Shown: positions 18,697 to 27,621 of the stretch, in pieces
How positions within the stretch are numbered: position 1 is the stretch's first letter
How the letters are laid out: each line of letters starts with the position of its first letter
Origin: JANXQG01 sp963824275
GTDB lineage: Bacteria; Planctomycetota; Planctomycetia; Pirellulales; Thermoguttaceae
Assembly: GCA_963824275.1 (NCBI GenBank)
Contig: CAWGOT010000015.1
Location: 248,001-312,000, forward strand
Length of the DNA: 64,000 bases
Reading direction: 5' to 3'
Position numbers and translations under genes: made by a program
Notes under the pieces: generated by a model
What the model was told of the DNA's origin: nothing
The model's input: only the letters and a program-made list of their open reading frames with translations
The model's database searches: none

Positions 18697-20677
18697 ATGC
18701 GTCGGAAAGGATTCCGGAAGTTCCACGTCGCGCCTCGCATCTGGAGATCGCGGCTGGGCATGATTTTCGCCGGCCTGTGCGTGTTGGCCACGTGCGGCGT
18801 CATTCGCTATTATTGGGGTACGGCGCCCGCCCGGGCGCAGGTTTCGGCTGAACCAACCAGACCCAATGCCGCTCCCATGCCAGCGGTGTCGAACACTTTT
18901 CCTCAGTCCGCACCGACCCCGCACAGCACCACCTCGGCGACCGCCGAGCGGATGCCGATTCCCGACGTGGTGGCCGCGATCAACGGCCATGGCATCAGCC
19001 GCGACGAGTTGGCCGTGGAGTGCCGCATCCACTTCGGCAAGGAAGTGCTGGAGTCGATGGTCAACAAGTACCTGATTCTCGCCGAGTGCCGGCAAAGGGG
19101 GATCACCGTTTCTCGACGCGAGGTCGACGACGAGATCACGCAAATGGCCAAGAGCTTCAGCCTGCCGGTCGACCAGTGGATGAACCTTTTGTGGCAAGAC
19201 CGGGGGATCAAGCCGGACCAGTATGCCAACGACATCATCTGGCCCAGCCTGGCGCTGCGGAAGCTGGCGGGCGAGCGGCTGCTTCCCACGCAGAAGGAAC
19301 TGACCGACGCCTTCGAGATGGAATATGGCGCGGCGGTCAAGGTGCGGATCATCGTCTGCACGACGGCGGAGAATGCCCAGAAGGTCCAGGCCCTCGCCGC
19401 AGCCAATCCGAACGACTTCGGCAAACTCGCCCAGCAGTGGTCGGAGGACGCCCCCAGCGCCAGCGTCAAGGGCCTGGTCCCGCCGATCCGCAAGCATAGC
19501 CCTTGCCCCGAAATTGAAACGGCCGCGTTCGGACTGGAAGACGGCCAGGTCTCGGGCGTTATTCAGAGTTCCGGACAGTATGTGATCCTGAAGCGCGACG
19601 GCCTGATTCCCGCCCCCCAGATCACGCTGGCCCAGGCCGCTCCGCGTTTGGAGAAGATCATTCGCGACCGCAAGATGCGGCAGGTGTCCACCGAGATCTT
19701 CAAGGAGCTGCAAACGAAAGCCCGCGTGCAGAACGTGCTGAACGATCCCAAGCTCCGCCAGCAGTTGGGCGAGGGCGTGGTGGCGCTGGTGAACGGCGCG
19801 CCGATCTATCTCCGCGCCCTGGACGAAGAGTGCATCTATCGCCACGGCACCGACGTGCTGCAAAGCGTGATCGGCCGGCGGATGCTGGAACTGGAATGCA
19901 AGCAGAAGCAGGTGACCGTTTCGGAGAAGGAGATCGACGCCGAGATCGCGCACGCGGCCGCCGAGTTTACCAAGCCGCTGCCCGACGGCTCGACCGACGT
20001 GAAGGGCTGGCTGGAGGCGGCCTGCAAGCAACTCGAACGTCAACGCGGAAACCTATCGCCGCGAAGTGGTCTGGCCCTCCGTGGCCTTGCGGAAGCTGGC
20101 CGTGGGCCGGATCGAAATCACGGCCGAGGATCTGAAGAAGGGCTTTGAGGCGAACTATGGTCCCCGGGTTCGATGCCGGGCGATCGTGCTCGACAATCAG
20201 CGGCGGGCCCAGGAAGTCTGGGACATGGCCCGCCGCACGCCGACCGTTGAGAACTTCAGCGAACTGGCGGGGAAGTACTCGATCAAGCGCAGCAGCCGCG
20301 CCCTGCTCGGCGAGGTGCCCCCGATCAAAAAATACGGCGGCCAACCGGTCTTGGAAGATGAGGCCTTCTCACTCAAGCCGGGTGAAATTTCGGGTATAAT
20401 CCAGTTGGACGACAAGTTCGTAATCCTCTTCTGTGAGGGCTACACCAAGCCCATCGACGTGAAGCAGTCCGAAGTGGAACGCAACATCGCCGAAGACATT
20501 CGCGAGAAGAAAGAGAAGCTGGCCATGCGCGAATACTACCAGCGGTTGCAGGACAAGACTATGATCGACAACTTCCTTGACCCGACGGCCAGCCATTCGC
20601 CCGCCAAGCCCATTGCCGACCGGCAGCCGGCCGGCGCAACGGTGCCGGCCGCGTACGAGATGCCCGTGCAACGATAA
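18697..20677 (+). CDS. SurA-like peptidyl-prolyl isomerase with two parvulin repeats, one frameshift
   Basis: AAGGAGG (18682-18688) precedes the ATG. A single N-terminal membrane anchor (MIFAGLCVLATCGVIRYYW) is followed by two parallel modules, each with a SurA-type helical part (AAINGHGISRDELAVECRIH; ALVNGAPIYLRALDEECIYR) and a parvulin-like part (PIRKHSPCPEIETAAFGLED; PIKKYGGQPVLEDEAFSLKP). A frameshift near 20032 separates AACKQL from SNVNAETYRREVVWPSVALR. About 660 codons. It would act as a periplasmic or membrane-bound folding factor. The active-site residues of the first domain look less conserved, so it may be mainly a chaperone. Confidence 0.8.
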
Positions 20678-20678
20678 G

Positions 20679-20836
20679 CGGCTATCCGGAAAGCCTCGGG
20701 GCGGAAATCGGCATAGAAGCCCAACGCGCAAGCGAGGAATGCGCGTCAAAGCGCACCGAAAGCGTATTCCTTGCTTGCACGTCGGGCTTCTATGCCCCAA
20801 GTAACCGAGCAGACTTTCCGGATAGCCTCTGAGCGG
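20679..20836. repeat. Long imperfect inverted repeat containing hairpin repeat copy 3
   Basis: Outer arms GCTATCCGGAAAG and CTTTCCGGATAGC enclose the dispersed repeat TAGAAGCCC...GGGCTTCTA (20714-20792). It lies between two co-directional genes and could also act as a terminator, although no T-run follows. Confidence 0.7.
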
Positions 20837-20849
20837 GTAGAATTGACGC

Positions 20850-23566
20850 ATGGGTCGAAAACGCAAGCACGCCACGTCCGCATCGACCGCCTCTTCGCAG
20901 AACCCGTTTGCGCCGCCGCGATCGTCGGGTCGTGCCGCCAAGGGTCGTCCGCTTGCGGGCGGTCCCGATTCAGCGGTCGCAAACGTCGCGACGGGAAATC
21001 CCGGCGTGCTGGCCCTCGCCTGCCTGCTGCTGCTGGTCAGCACCTTGCTGGCCTTCCGGCCAGCCCTGGATAAAGATTTTAGCTTCGTCAATCTGGACGA
21101 CAACCGTTACGTCTACGACAACGCACATGTCACCCAAGGCCTGACCGGGGACTCGATCCGCTGGGCGTATACGAGCCTCGAATACGACAACTGGCATCCG
21201 CTGACCTGGCTCTCGCTGATGGTCGACCGCCAGCTCTTTGGCCCGGAAAGCGTTCAAGAGCACGGGAAAAAGGTCTGGGGCTACCACCTTACGAACATCC
21301 TGATCAGCGCGATCAATGTGATCGTGCTCTTCCTGGCGCTGCGGTGGATGACTTCCGCCTTCTGGCCGAGCCTTTTGGTGGCCGTGCTCTTCGGGCTCCA
21401 TCCCCTGAGGGCCGAATCGGTCGCCTGGATCTCCGAACGGAAAGACGTGCTCAGCGGCCTTTTCTTTCTTGCAACGTTGTGGGCCTACGCGGTCTATGCG
21501 AAACCAGGCCGCTCATGGTTAATGTACGCTTTGGTGATCGCGCTTTTCATCGGCGGACTGATGGCCAAACCGATGCTCGTGATCCTGCCGGTGCTGCTCT
21601 TGCTGCTGGACTACTGGCCGCTGGGGCGACTGCCGCTGCCCGGCGCCGTTAGCCAACCGGCCGGAAACGCGGCAGATTGGCAATCTGCCCCATCTTCCTG
21701 GCCGCGCATCTTGTTGGAGAAGGCCCCGCTCGTTGCGCTTGCGATCGCATCGAGCGTCGTGACCGTGATCGCCCAGCGCGGGGCGATGCTGGTCATCGAC
21801 ACGATCACGTTTCCCATGCGGTTGCAGAACGCGGTCGTGTCGTACGCGACCTATATCGGCGAGATCTTCTATCCGGTCAGGCTCGCACCCCTTTATCCGT
21901 TTCCGGAACATGGCGTGCCCTGGCAGAGTGTTGCGGTCTCCGGACTGGTGCTGGCCGCGATCACGGCCCTGGTCGTGGGGCTGCGGGCCTGGCGGTGGCT
22001 GACTGTCGGTTGGCTGTGGTATTTGGTAGCCCTGGTGCCGGTCATCGGAATGGTGCAGGTGGGCGTGCAGTCGATGGCCGATCGCTACACGTACCTTCCG
22101 CACATTGGACTCTATATCATGCTCGCCTGGACGGCGGAGAAGCTCCTGGCCGGCGTGCCGGCGCGGCAATGGTTGTGGGGCGCGGCCTTGGTGATTTTGA
22201 TTCCCGTCCTGGTCGAGAGCACCGCGGCCCAGACGGCGACTTGGAAAGACAGTGAAACCCTTTGGACGAGCGCCCTCAAGGCCAATCCCAATATCGCCTT
22301 GGCGGAAAATAATCTCGGCTATATTGTGGAACGCAACGAACGGCTGGACGAGGCCACGAGGCTGGATCAGGCCATGAAGCGCTACGAGCACGCCGTCGAG
22401 ATTCGGCCGCGGTACGTCGAGGCCCAGATCAATCTCGGCAACGTCTACATGCGCAAAGCCCAGGCACTTAAGCCGATAAACAAGCAGACCTTCAAGGAAC
22501 TGACCGACGAGGCCCTGAAGCACTATAACGCGGCGATCGAGATCCGGCCCGACTACGATCTCGGCTACGTGAACAAGGGCACGGCACTCATGTTCCGCGG
22601 CGAGGCATTCGCGCTCCGCGACGAACTGGTCGAGGCCGAGAACGACTTTCGCACGGCCCTGAAGTTGAATCCGGCGTCCACCGAGGCAAATTGGAAGTTG
22701 GGCCTCGTCCTGGGCCAGCAGGGCAAGTTCGACGAGGAAATCGAAGCCCTGCGCAAGACCGTGGAAATCAACCCCAAGTACTCCCCGGCCCATTGGCGAT
22801 TGGGTCTGGTCCTGTGCGAGCGAAACAAGCTCAAGGAGGGAATCGACGCCTTGCGCCAGACCCTCGAGGTTGACCCCAACTGTGTCGAGGCCCGGCAGAC
22901 CTTGCTCACGGTGGCCCAGACCCTCTTCAACCAGGGACGGTGGGAGGAAGGAATCGACGCCCTGCGCCAGACCGTCGAAGTCGATCCCAACTGTGTCGAG
23001 GCCTGGCGGATGTTGGTCCAGGTGTCCCAAGCCCTCTTCAAGCAGGGACGGTGGGACGAGGCCATTCGCTGCTGTCATGTTCTCCTGCAGCAACCGGCAA
23101 CCGTCCGCGAGGCGAAAAGAAAACTCGGCTACCTCTATTACATCAAGCATCAGCCGCGCCAGGCCCTGGACTTCTGGACGAAGTATCTCGATGCGAATCC
23201 CGATTCGCTCCCCGTGCTGACGATGACTGCCTGGCTCCTGGCCACCGATCCGGACCAGGCCGTCCGCAGCGGAAGCAAGGCGCAGGTGCTGGCGCTGCGA
23301 GCGGAAAACTCTCCAAGGGCAGCGATCCGCGGGTCTTGGTGGCCCTGGCGGCGGCGACGGCCGAGAACGGCGATTTCACTCGGGCCACTAAGCTCATCGA
23401 GCAGGCCAAGCCGCTGGCCAACGTGCCTTTTTCCGAGGCCGGCATGTCCGACTTGCAGAAGACCTTCCAGTCCGGCAAGCCATTTCGGGACGAGGGCATG
23501 CGGACGTTGCTGATGATGCCCGACGATGCGGCGGAAAAAGCCGCCGCCGGCAAGGCGGGAAACTAA
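20850..23566 (+). CDS. Membrane TPR glycosyltransferase-like protein (TMTC/GT39-like), one frameshift
   Basis: About 905 residues. A basic N terminus precedes roughly ten membrane segments with FVNLDDNRYVYDNAHV, WHPLTWLSLMVDRQLFG, FGLHPLRAESVAWISERKDV and MADRYTYLPHIGLYIML, the pattern of planctomycete O-mannosyl/oligosaccharyl-transferase-like TPR proteins. From residue about 480 there are TPR units (ALAENNLGYIVERNERLDEA; EAQINLGNVYMRKAQAL; EGIDALRQTLEVDPNCVEA repeated twice). A frameshift near 23312 moves the end to SKGSDPRVLVALAAATAENG and the stop at 23564-23566. A palindrome at 21671-21689 is translated in the loop (GNAADWQSAPSS). It could glycosylate exported proteins. The next gene starts 1 nt after its stop. 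Confidence 0.75.
21671..21689. repeat. GGCAGATTGGCAATCTGCC palindrome inside a coding region
   Basis: Nine-base arms with a one-base loop, in frame in the TPR glycosyltransferase gene. It resembles the GGACGGATTGCCAATCCGTC palindrome at 43198-43218. Confidence 0.65.
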
Positions 23567-23567
23567 C

Positions 23568-25069
23568 ATGAGCGACCGACCGGCGTGGGTCAAGGATGCC
23601 GTTTTCTACCAGATCTTCCCGGACCGCTTTGCCCCCAGCGGGCGCGTGCTGAAGCCGGCCAACCTGCTGCCGTGGCACGCCCCGCCCTCGCCGCAGGGCT
23701 ACCACGGCGGCGATCTCCTGGGCATCGTCGAGCATCTGGACTACCTGGCCGATCTGGGCGTTAACGCGCTCTATCTGACCCCGATCTTCCAGTCCGCCTG
23801 CAATCATCGCTATCACACGCACGACTACGAGAAGGTCGATCCGTTGCTGGGCGGCAACTCGGCCTTGCGGGAATTGGTCGACAAGGCGCATGCCAGGAGC
23901 ATCCGCATCGTGCTGGACGGCGTTTTCAATCACGCCAGCCGGGGCTTCTTTCAGTTCAACGACATCCTGGAAAACGGGCCGCACTCGCCGTGGCTCGACT
24001 GGTTCCACGTCGAGAAGTGGCCGCTGGCGCCGTACGACGGCAGCCGGCCGGCGAATTACACCGGTTGGGCCGACAATCGCTCCCTGCCGAAGTTCAACAC
24101 CGGCAATCCGCAGGTGACGGACTTTCTCTTCGGCATTGCGGAGTTCTGGATTCGCGAGTACGACATCGACGGCTGGCGGTTGGACGTGCCTGCGGAGATC
24201 ACGACGCCCGGCTTCTGGGAGGAGTTCCGTCGCCGCGTGAAAGCCGTCAAGCCGGACGCCTACCTTGTCGGCGAGATCTGGCGCAAAGCGCCCGATTGGC
24301 TTCGCGGCGATCGTTTCGACGCCACGATGAACTACGTCTTCGCAGCCGCGGCCATCGCCTTTTCGGCCGGCGAGCGGGTCGGCCGGCGACTGGTCGAGGA
24401 CCGCTCCTACGACGCCTATCCGGGCATCGACGCCGTCCAGTTCGGCCGGCGGATTCAGAAGTTGCTCGCGGGCTACGACTGGGAGACGACCCAGGTCCAG
24501 CTCAATCTGCTGGACAGCCACGACGCGCCGCGCGTGCTGAGCATCGCGCGGGGCGACAAGGCGACGCTGCGGCTCGCCACGCTCTTGCAGATGACCTATC
24601 CCGGAGCGCCTGCATTTACTATGGCGACGAAATCGCCTTGCGGGGTACGAATCGCTACGATCATCCGCACCGCGACCACGATGCCCGCTGGCCCTTTCCC
24701 TGGCACGACGAGGCGGCATGGGACAACGAGATGCTGGACTTCTTTCGCCAGGCGATTGCCCTGCGGCACGCGCATCCCGTGCTCCGCCACGGCCGGTTCG
24801 AACAGCTCTACGCCCATGACCGGCAGTACGCATTTCTTCGCCACGACAGCGATGAGACACTCATGGTCGTGTTGAACGCGGGCGACGAAGCGGCGCAGAT
24901 CAGCGTGCCGCTAGGCCGGCATCCTGCTGAGGGCGAATCGCTGCATCGGCTTTTGGGAGCAGCGACCGCGGGCGTCGTGCAAGGCGGACAGGCGATTGTG
25001 AGCGTTCCCGCTCGGGCCGGCGGCGTGCTTTCGTGCCCGGCGGATCGACCGCGGGAAAGGATGATCTGA
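23568..25069 (+). CDS. GH13 alpha-amylase-family glycosidase, one frameshift
   Basis: About 500 residues beginning MSDRPAWVKDAVFYQIFPDR. GH13 regions: VLDGVFNHAS (region I), DGWRLDVPAEI with the nucleophile Asp (II), LVGEIW with the acid/base Glu (III) and NLLDSHDAPRVL (IV). This looks like the neopullulanase/cyclomaltodextrinase branch. A frameshift near 24612 joins TYPGAP to CIYYGDEIALRGTNRYDHP, where one base is missing. The C-terminal beta domain ends PARAGGVLSCPADRP. No signal peptide, so it probably acts on intracellular glucans or maltodextrins. Its ATG is 1 nt after the preceding stop, implying one transcript. Confidence 0.85.
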
Positions 25070-25072
25070 GCG

Positions 25073-25630
25073 CTATCTCCTCTCCCAATCGAACCGGGGA
25101 TGCGGCATCAAGCTCCGTCCGCGCAGAAAGCGGGCCATCGTCGTGGAAACTCGTCGTCCGCCATCTTTTAGTGCCAGTCCTGTTACAAGTGCGATCGCAA
25201 CGCAGGCCGCAATATCGACGTACAAGGCATTAAAATCGTAAAATGGCCCCTGAAACTCGCCGCCAGATGCCCGGAAGACCAACGGCCAACCAACGCAGTC
25301 AGCGCCATCGCAGACCCGACCCGTCCAGTTCGCCCGGCAACTATCGCAGTAGGTAACGAGGTTCAGGCAGGCGGCAATCGGCAAGGTCGCGCAAACAACG
25401 CGCCAGAAGCGCTTCCGGAACAACCGCCGCCTGGAAATTCCCGTCGGGATCCGCCGCACGTGCGCCCGCAGGAGGCGGAGACTGAGCGCGTAGAGCACCA
25501 GCCACAGCCCGATCGATTGGCACCGCGATGTGAATATCGAAAGCCCAATCGCGAACAAAGTGACCCACACGAACAGCTCGCGGAGGCTGAACTGCAGCGG
25601 GCGGCGATGTATCGCGTTCGTGCTCGTCAT
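25073..25630 (-). CDS. Small membrane protein with LQFSLRELFVWV N terminus
   Basis: 185 residues from MTSTNAIHRRPLQFSLREL (start 25630; a longer frame to 25702 lacks family support). Hydrophobic segments: LFVWVTLFAIGLSIF, IGLWLVLYALSLRLL, VCATLPIAACLNLVTY and VDIAACVAIALVTGLAL. The xFSLRxLF lead is common in small planctomycete membrane proteins of unknown function. Convergent with the GH13 gene (3-nt gap). 25631-25880 holds no gene I can support. Confidence 0.65.
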   Translation of the reverse strand: MTSTNAIHRRPLQFSLRELFVWVTLFAIGLSIFTSRCQSIGLWLVLYALSLRLLRAHVRRIPTGISRRRLFRKRFWRVVCATLPIAACLNLVTYCDSCRANWTGRVCDGADCVGWPLVFRASGGEFQGPFYDFNALYVDIAACVAIALVTGLALKDGGRRVSTTMARFLRGRSLMPHPRFDWERR

Positions 25631-25880
25631 TGCGCCAGCTATTTGCCTCGTTTCGCGACTGGCCGACGCCGTAAGAACCCCAGGATCAACAACAAGTCGC
25701 AAGCCCAGTGACGAGTTGGATTCCGGTTCGCCGAGGCACTCGGAATACTCCTTTGCGTCTCATTGTATTACACGGAAAAGGGGCATTCAAGACGGATCTG
25801 CGCCGGCACCGGCTTGCTCGAAAGGGCTTCGCTTTGCGAACGGCCGGGCTTTCGGCGCAAAGAAAATCAGCCGGCGAGGA

Positions 25881-26075
25881 CTAGAGCCCGGGCGGCCGCG
25901 GAATGCCGAGGATTCGGCAAATGCCCCGCACCGTGCCTCGTTTGATTCGCGAATGCCTCGGGACGGGAGCCTGGGCCAGATTGGACGAATTCAGCCAAAC
26001 GTCGTGGTTTCCACCGTGGTGATGCAGAACGCACCCGCACTGGCGCAAGTGTCGCTCCAGGTCGTGACGACTCAC
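25881..26075 (-). CDS. hicA: HicA-like toxin (mRNA interferase)
   Basis: About 64 residues from GTG at 26075: VSRHDLERHLRQCGC, then LHHHGGNHDVWLNS, VPRHSRIKRGTVRGICRILG. This is the HicA double-stranded-RNA-binding-like fold; the catalytic His is the one in GGNHDVW. GAGGA lies 8 nt before GTG. The start is chosen to match HicA length; a frame beginning at 26105 overlaps hicB. HicA cleaves mRNA and is neutralised by HicB, encoded 10 nt upstream. Confidence 0.75.
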   Translation of the reverse strand: MSRHDLERHLRQCGCVLHHHGGNHDVWLNSSNLAQAPVPRHSRIKRGTVRGICRILGIPRPPGL

Positions 26076-26085
26076 GGCGAAATCC

Positions 26086-26307
26086 TCATCGGGCAGCCTT
26101 TGCAACCGAAAGGCGACGCAACAGTTTTACGCGCGATTGCTTGAGCGCGTGGCCGGCGTCGCGGGCGTTGGCGAAAGCCTCCTCGATTGTCTCGGCCTCC
26201 GTAATCAACTCGGGATCGAGAGGAGAGGTGACAATAAACCCCCCTTCCTCCGCAGTTTCCAGCTTGAGCACAAGCTTGCCATCGCTCACCGTGTATCGTG
26301 TCGCCAT
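26086..26307 (-). CDS. hicB: HicB-like antitoxin
   Basis: 73 residues. The N-terminal part (KLVLKLETAEEGGFIVTSPL, DPELITEAETIEEAFANARD) is the partial RNase-H-like HicB fold. The C terminus is short and basic (LLRRLSVAKAAR) without a clear DNA-binding domain. AAAGGAGC sits 5 nt before the ATG. The order hicB then hicA is the reverse of the classical hicAB order but is common. Confidence 0.75.
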   Translation of the reverse strand: MATRYTVSDGKLVLKLETAEEGGFIVTSPLDPELITEAETIEEAFANARDAGHALKQSRVKLLRRLSVAKAAR

Positions 26308-26395
26308 GATTGCTCCTTTCTACTCATTTTACACGGCCGGCTCGAAACGATCAACCGGCTTTTCTTTGCGGTAATGTCCTAAGAGTCTTAGGAAA

Positions 26396-26704
26396 CTACC
26401 TTCTTTGCGCTTGGCGCTTTTGCGTGAGAAATGATCCAACCATCGTGAAGAAAAGGAAAACCGCTACCGGCAGGATTCCAAAGTCGCGGTGCTTCGTCCC
26501 CGAGGCTGCTAGCAACATCCCCAGCAGCAGTTGGGCCTGCACGAAAAGGCAGAGAATATCTGCAATCGTAAAGCATGCACGGGTTCTTGAATTTGCCGCA
26601 GCACGTTCCAACGGTCCCAAGGTCCATCGAGCACAAAACAACGCGCCGGCAACGACGGCGACGACAAACAAAATGAGCAAGATGACGCCAACCGTCGCCA
26701 TCAT
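26396..26704 (-). CDS. Small membrane protein
   Basis: 102 residues: MMATVGVILLILFVVAVVAG (helix 1), then AERAAANSRTR-type loop, CLFVQAQLLLGMLLAASG (helix 2) and ILPVAVFLFFTMVGSFLT (helix 3). Its ATG overlaps the stop of the upstream gene (ATGA at 26701-26704), so it is translated with it. No known family recognised. Confidence 0.6.
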   Translation of the reverse strand: MMATVGVILLILFVVAVVAGALFCARWTLGPLERAAANSRTRACFTIADILCLFVQAQLLLGMLLAASGTKHRDFGILPVAVFLFFTMVGSFLTQKRQAQRR

Positions 26705-27621
26705 TCTTGGCTCCGCGGCACCAAACTCCTTCGCCACTTCGCGCTGGTCCAGCCGCAGAACCACGTCGCCGCGCCCATCACGACGAACATCAGCCCGCAC
26801 CAGCCCGGCGCGGCGTGACGAACCTCGCCCAGACCGAGAAGCAGCGGATAATTGGGCGGAGTGATCAACGTCAGGGTCATCAGCATCGCGTAGAGTGTCG
26901 CGAGGACGGCGCAAAGGACCATCTGCACGCGTGCCGAGGCCCAGTCCGGCGCGTTGATCACCCAGGCGGCAAAGACCAACTGCAGGACCGCCAGGAATAC
27001 GGCTGCCAACGCCCAGGGAGGCGCCGCGAGAAGATTCGTGTGTCCCGATACAAACACCGGCGCTACGCTCACCACCGCGGCAACGACGGCCACAGCGGCC
27101 AGTCGCAGCGAGATCCGCCGCTCGGCCTTGCCCGGTATCGTCACGTCCGACGCGAGATGCCTGTCCGCCGCCGGCCATAACTTGCGGAGCCAGAAGGAAA
27201 ATGCGATCCCCGCGCTTCGCCGAGGAAGAACAGCCGCGTCGCCGTCCGTGGCAGGTTTCGGCTGCGGGACCGGCGGCAGCGGCAAAGGCACCATTCCTTC
27301 TTCGCGGGGCACGCTCGGCGGCGTTGCCTGCGGCAGGGAGCAGGGAGCGGGGAGCGGGGAGGAGGGAGCTGGGAGTGGGGAACTGGGAGCAGGGAGCGGC
27401 GAGCCAGGCTGCGGTGGTTGCGGCTTCGCAATGGGCTTCGCCAGAGGCGCTGGTTGCGGTTTTGCAACCGGCTTGGCCGGCGGCCTCTTCACCAACCCCT
27501 TGGCCGGAGGCATCGGCACAAGCATGATCCTGCCGCACGCCCCGCAACGGATCTTCCGGCCCGCAAGCTGTGCGTCAACGTCGAGCACGTGACCGGATGG
27601 GCAGATCAGGCGGAGGATCAT
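26701..27621 (-). CDS. Zinc-ribbon membrane protein with Pro-rich linker
   Basis: 306 residues. N-terminal ribbon MILRLICPSGHVLDVDAQLA with CGACGRIMLVP. A Lys/Pro-rich linker (residues about 40-115) includes SPLPAPSSPLPAPSSPLPAP, encoded by GGGAGC-type short tandem repeats. Four or five membrane segments follow (LAAVAVVAAVVSVAPVFVSG; WALAAVFLAVLQLVFAAWVI; MVLCAVLATLYAMLMTLTLI; GLMFVVMGAATWFCGW). ATG directly follows the TAA of the DUF11 gene, so DUF11, this gene and 26396-26704 form one operon. Confidence 0.7.
   Translation of the reverse strand: MILRLICPSGHVLDVDAQLAGRKIRCGACGRIMLVPMPPAKGLVKRPPAKPVAKPQPAPLAKPIAKPQPPQPGSPLPAPSSPLPAPSSPLPAPCSLPQATPPSVPREEGMVPLPLPPVPQPKPATDGDAAVLPRRSAGIAFSFWLRKLWPAADRHLASDVTIPGKAERRISLRLAAVAVVAAVVSVAPVFVSGHTNLLAAPPWALAAVFLAVLQLVFAAWVINAPDWASARVQMVLCAVLATLYAMLMTLTLITPPNYPLLLGLGEVRHAAPGWCGLMFVVMGAATWFCGWTSAKWRRSLVPRSQE
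27335..27412. repeat. Low-complexity GGGAGC/GGGGAG tract inside a gene
   Basis: Short GGGAGCAGGGAGCGGGGAG-like units expand the Pro-rich linker of the zinc-ribbon gene without breaking the frame. Confidence 0.6.

Noticed and set aside
18613..20043. Long minus-strand frame (476 codons)
   Set aside because: Antisense of the parvulin gene, which has a ribosome site, signal anchor and clear domains.
21519..23150. Long minus-strand frame (543 codons)
   Set aside because: Antisense of the TPR glycosyltransferase gene; no family features.
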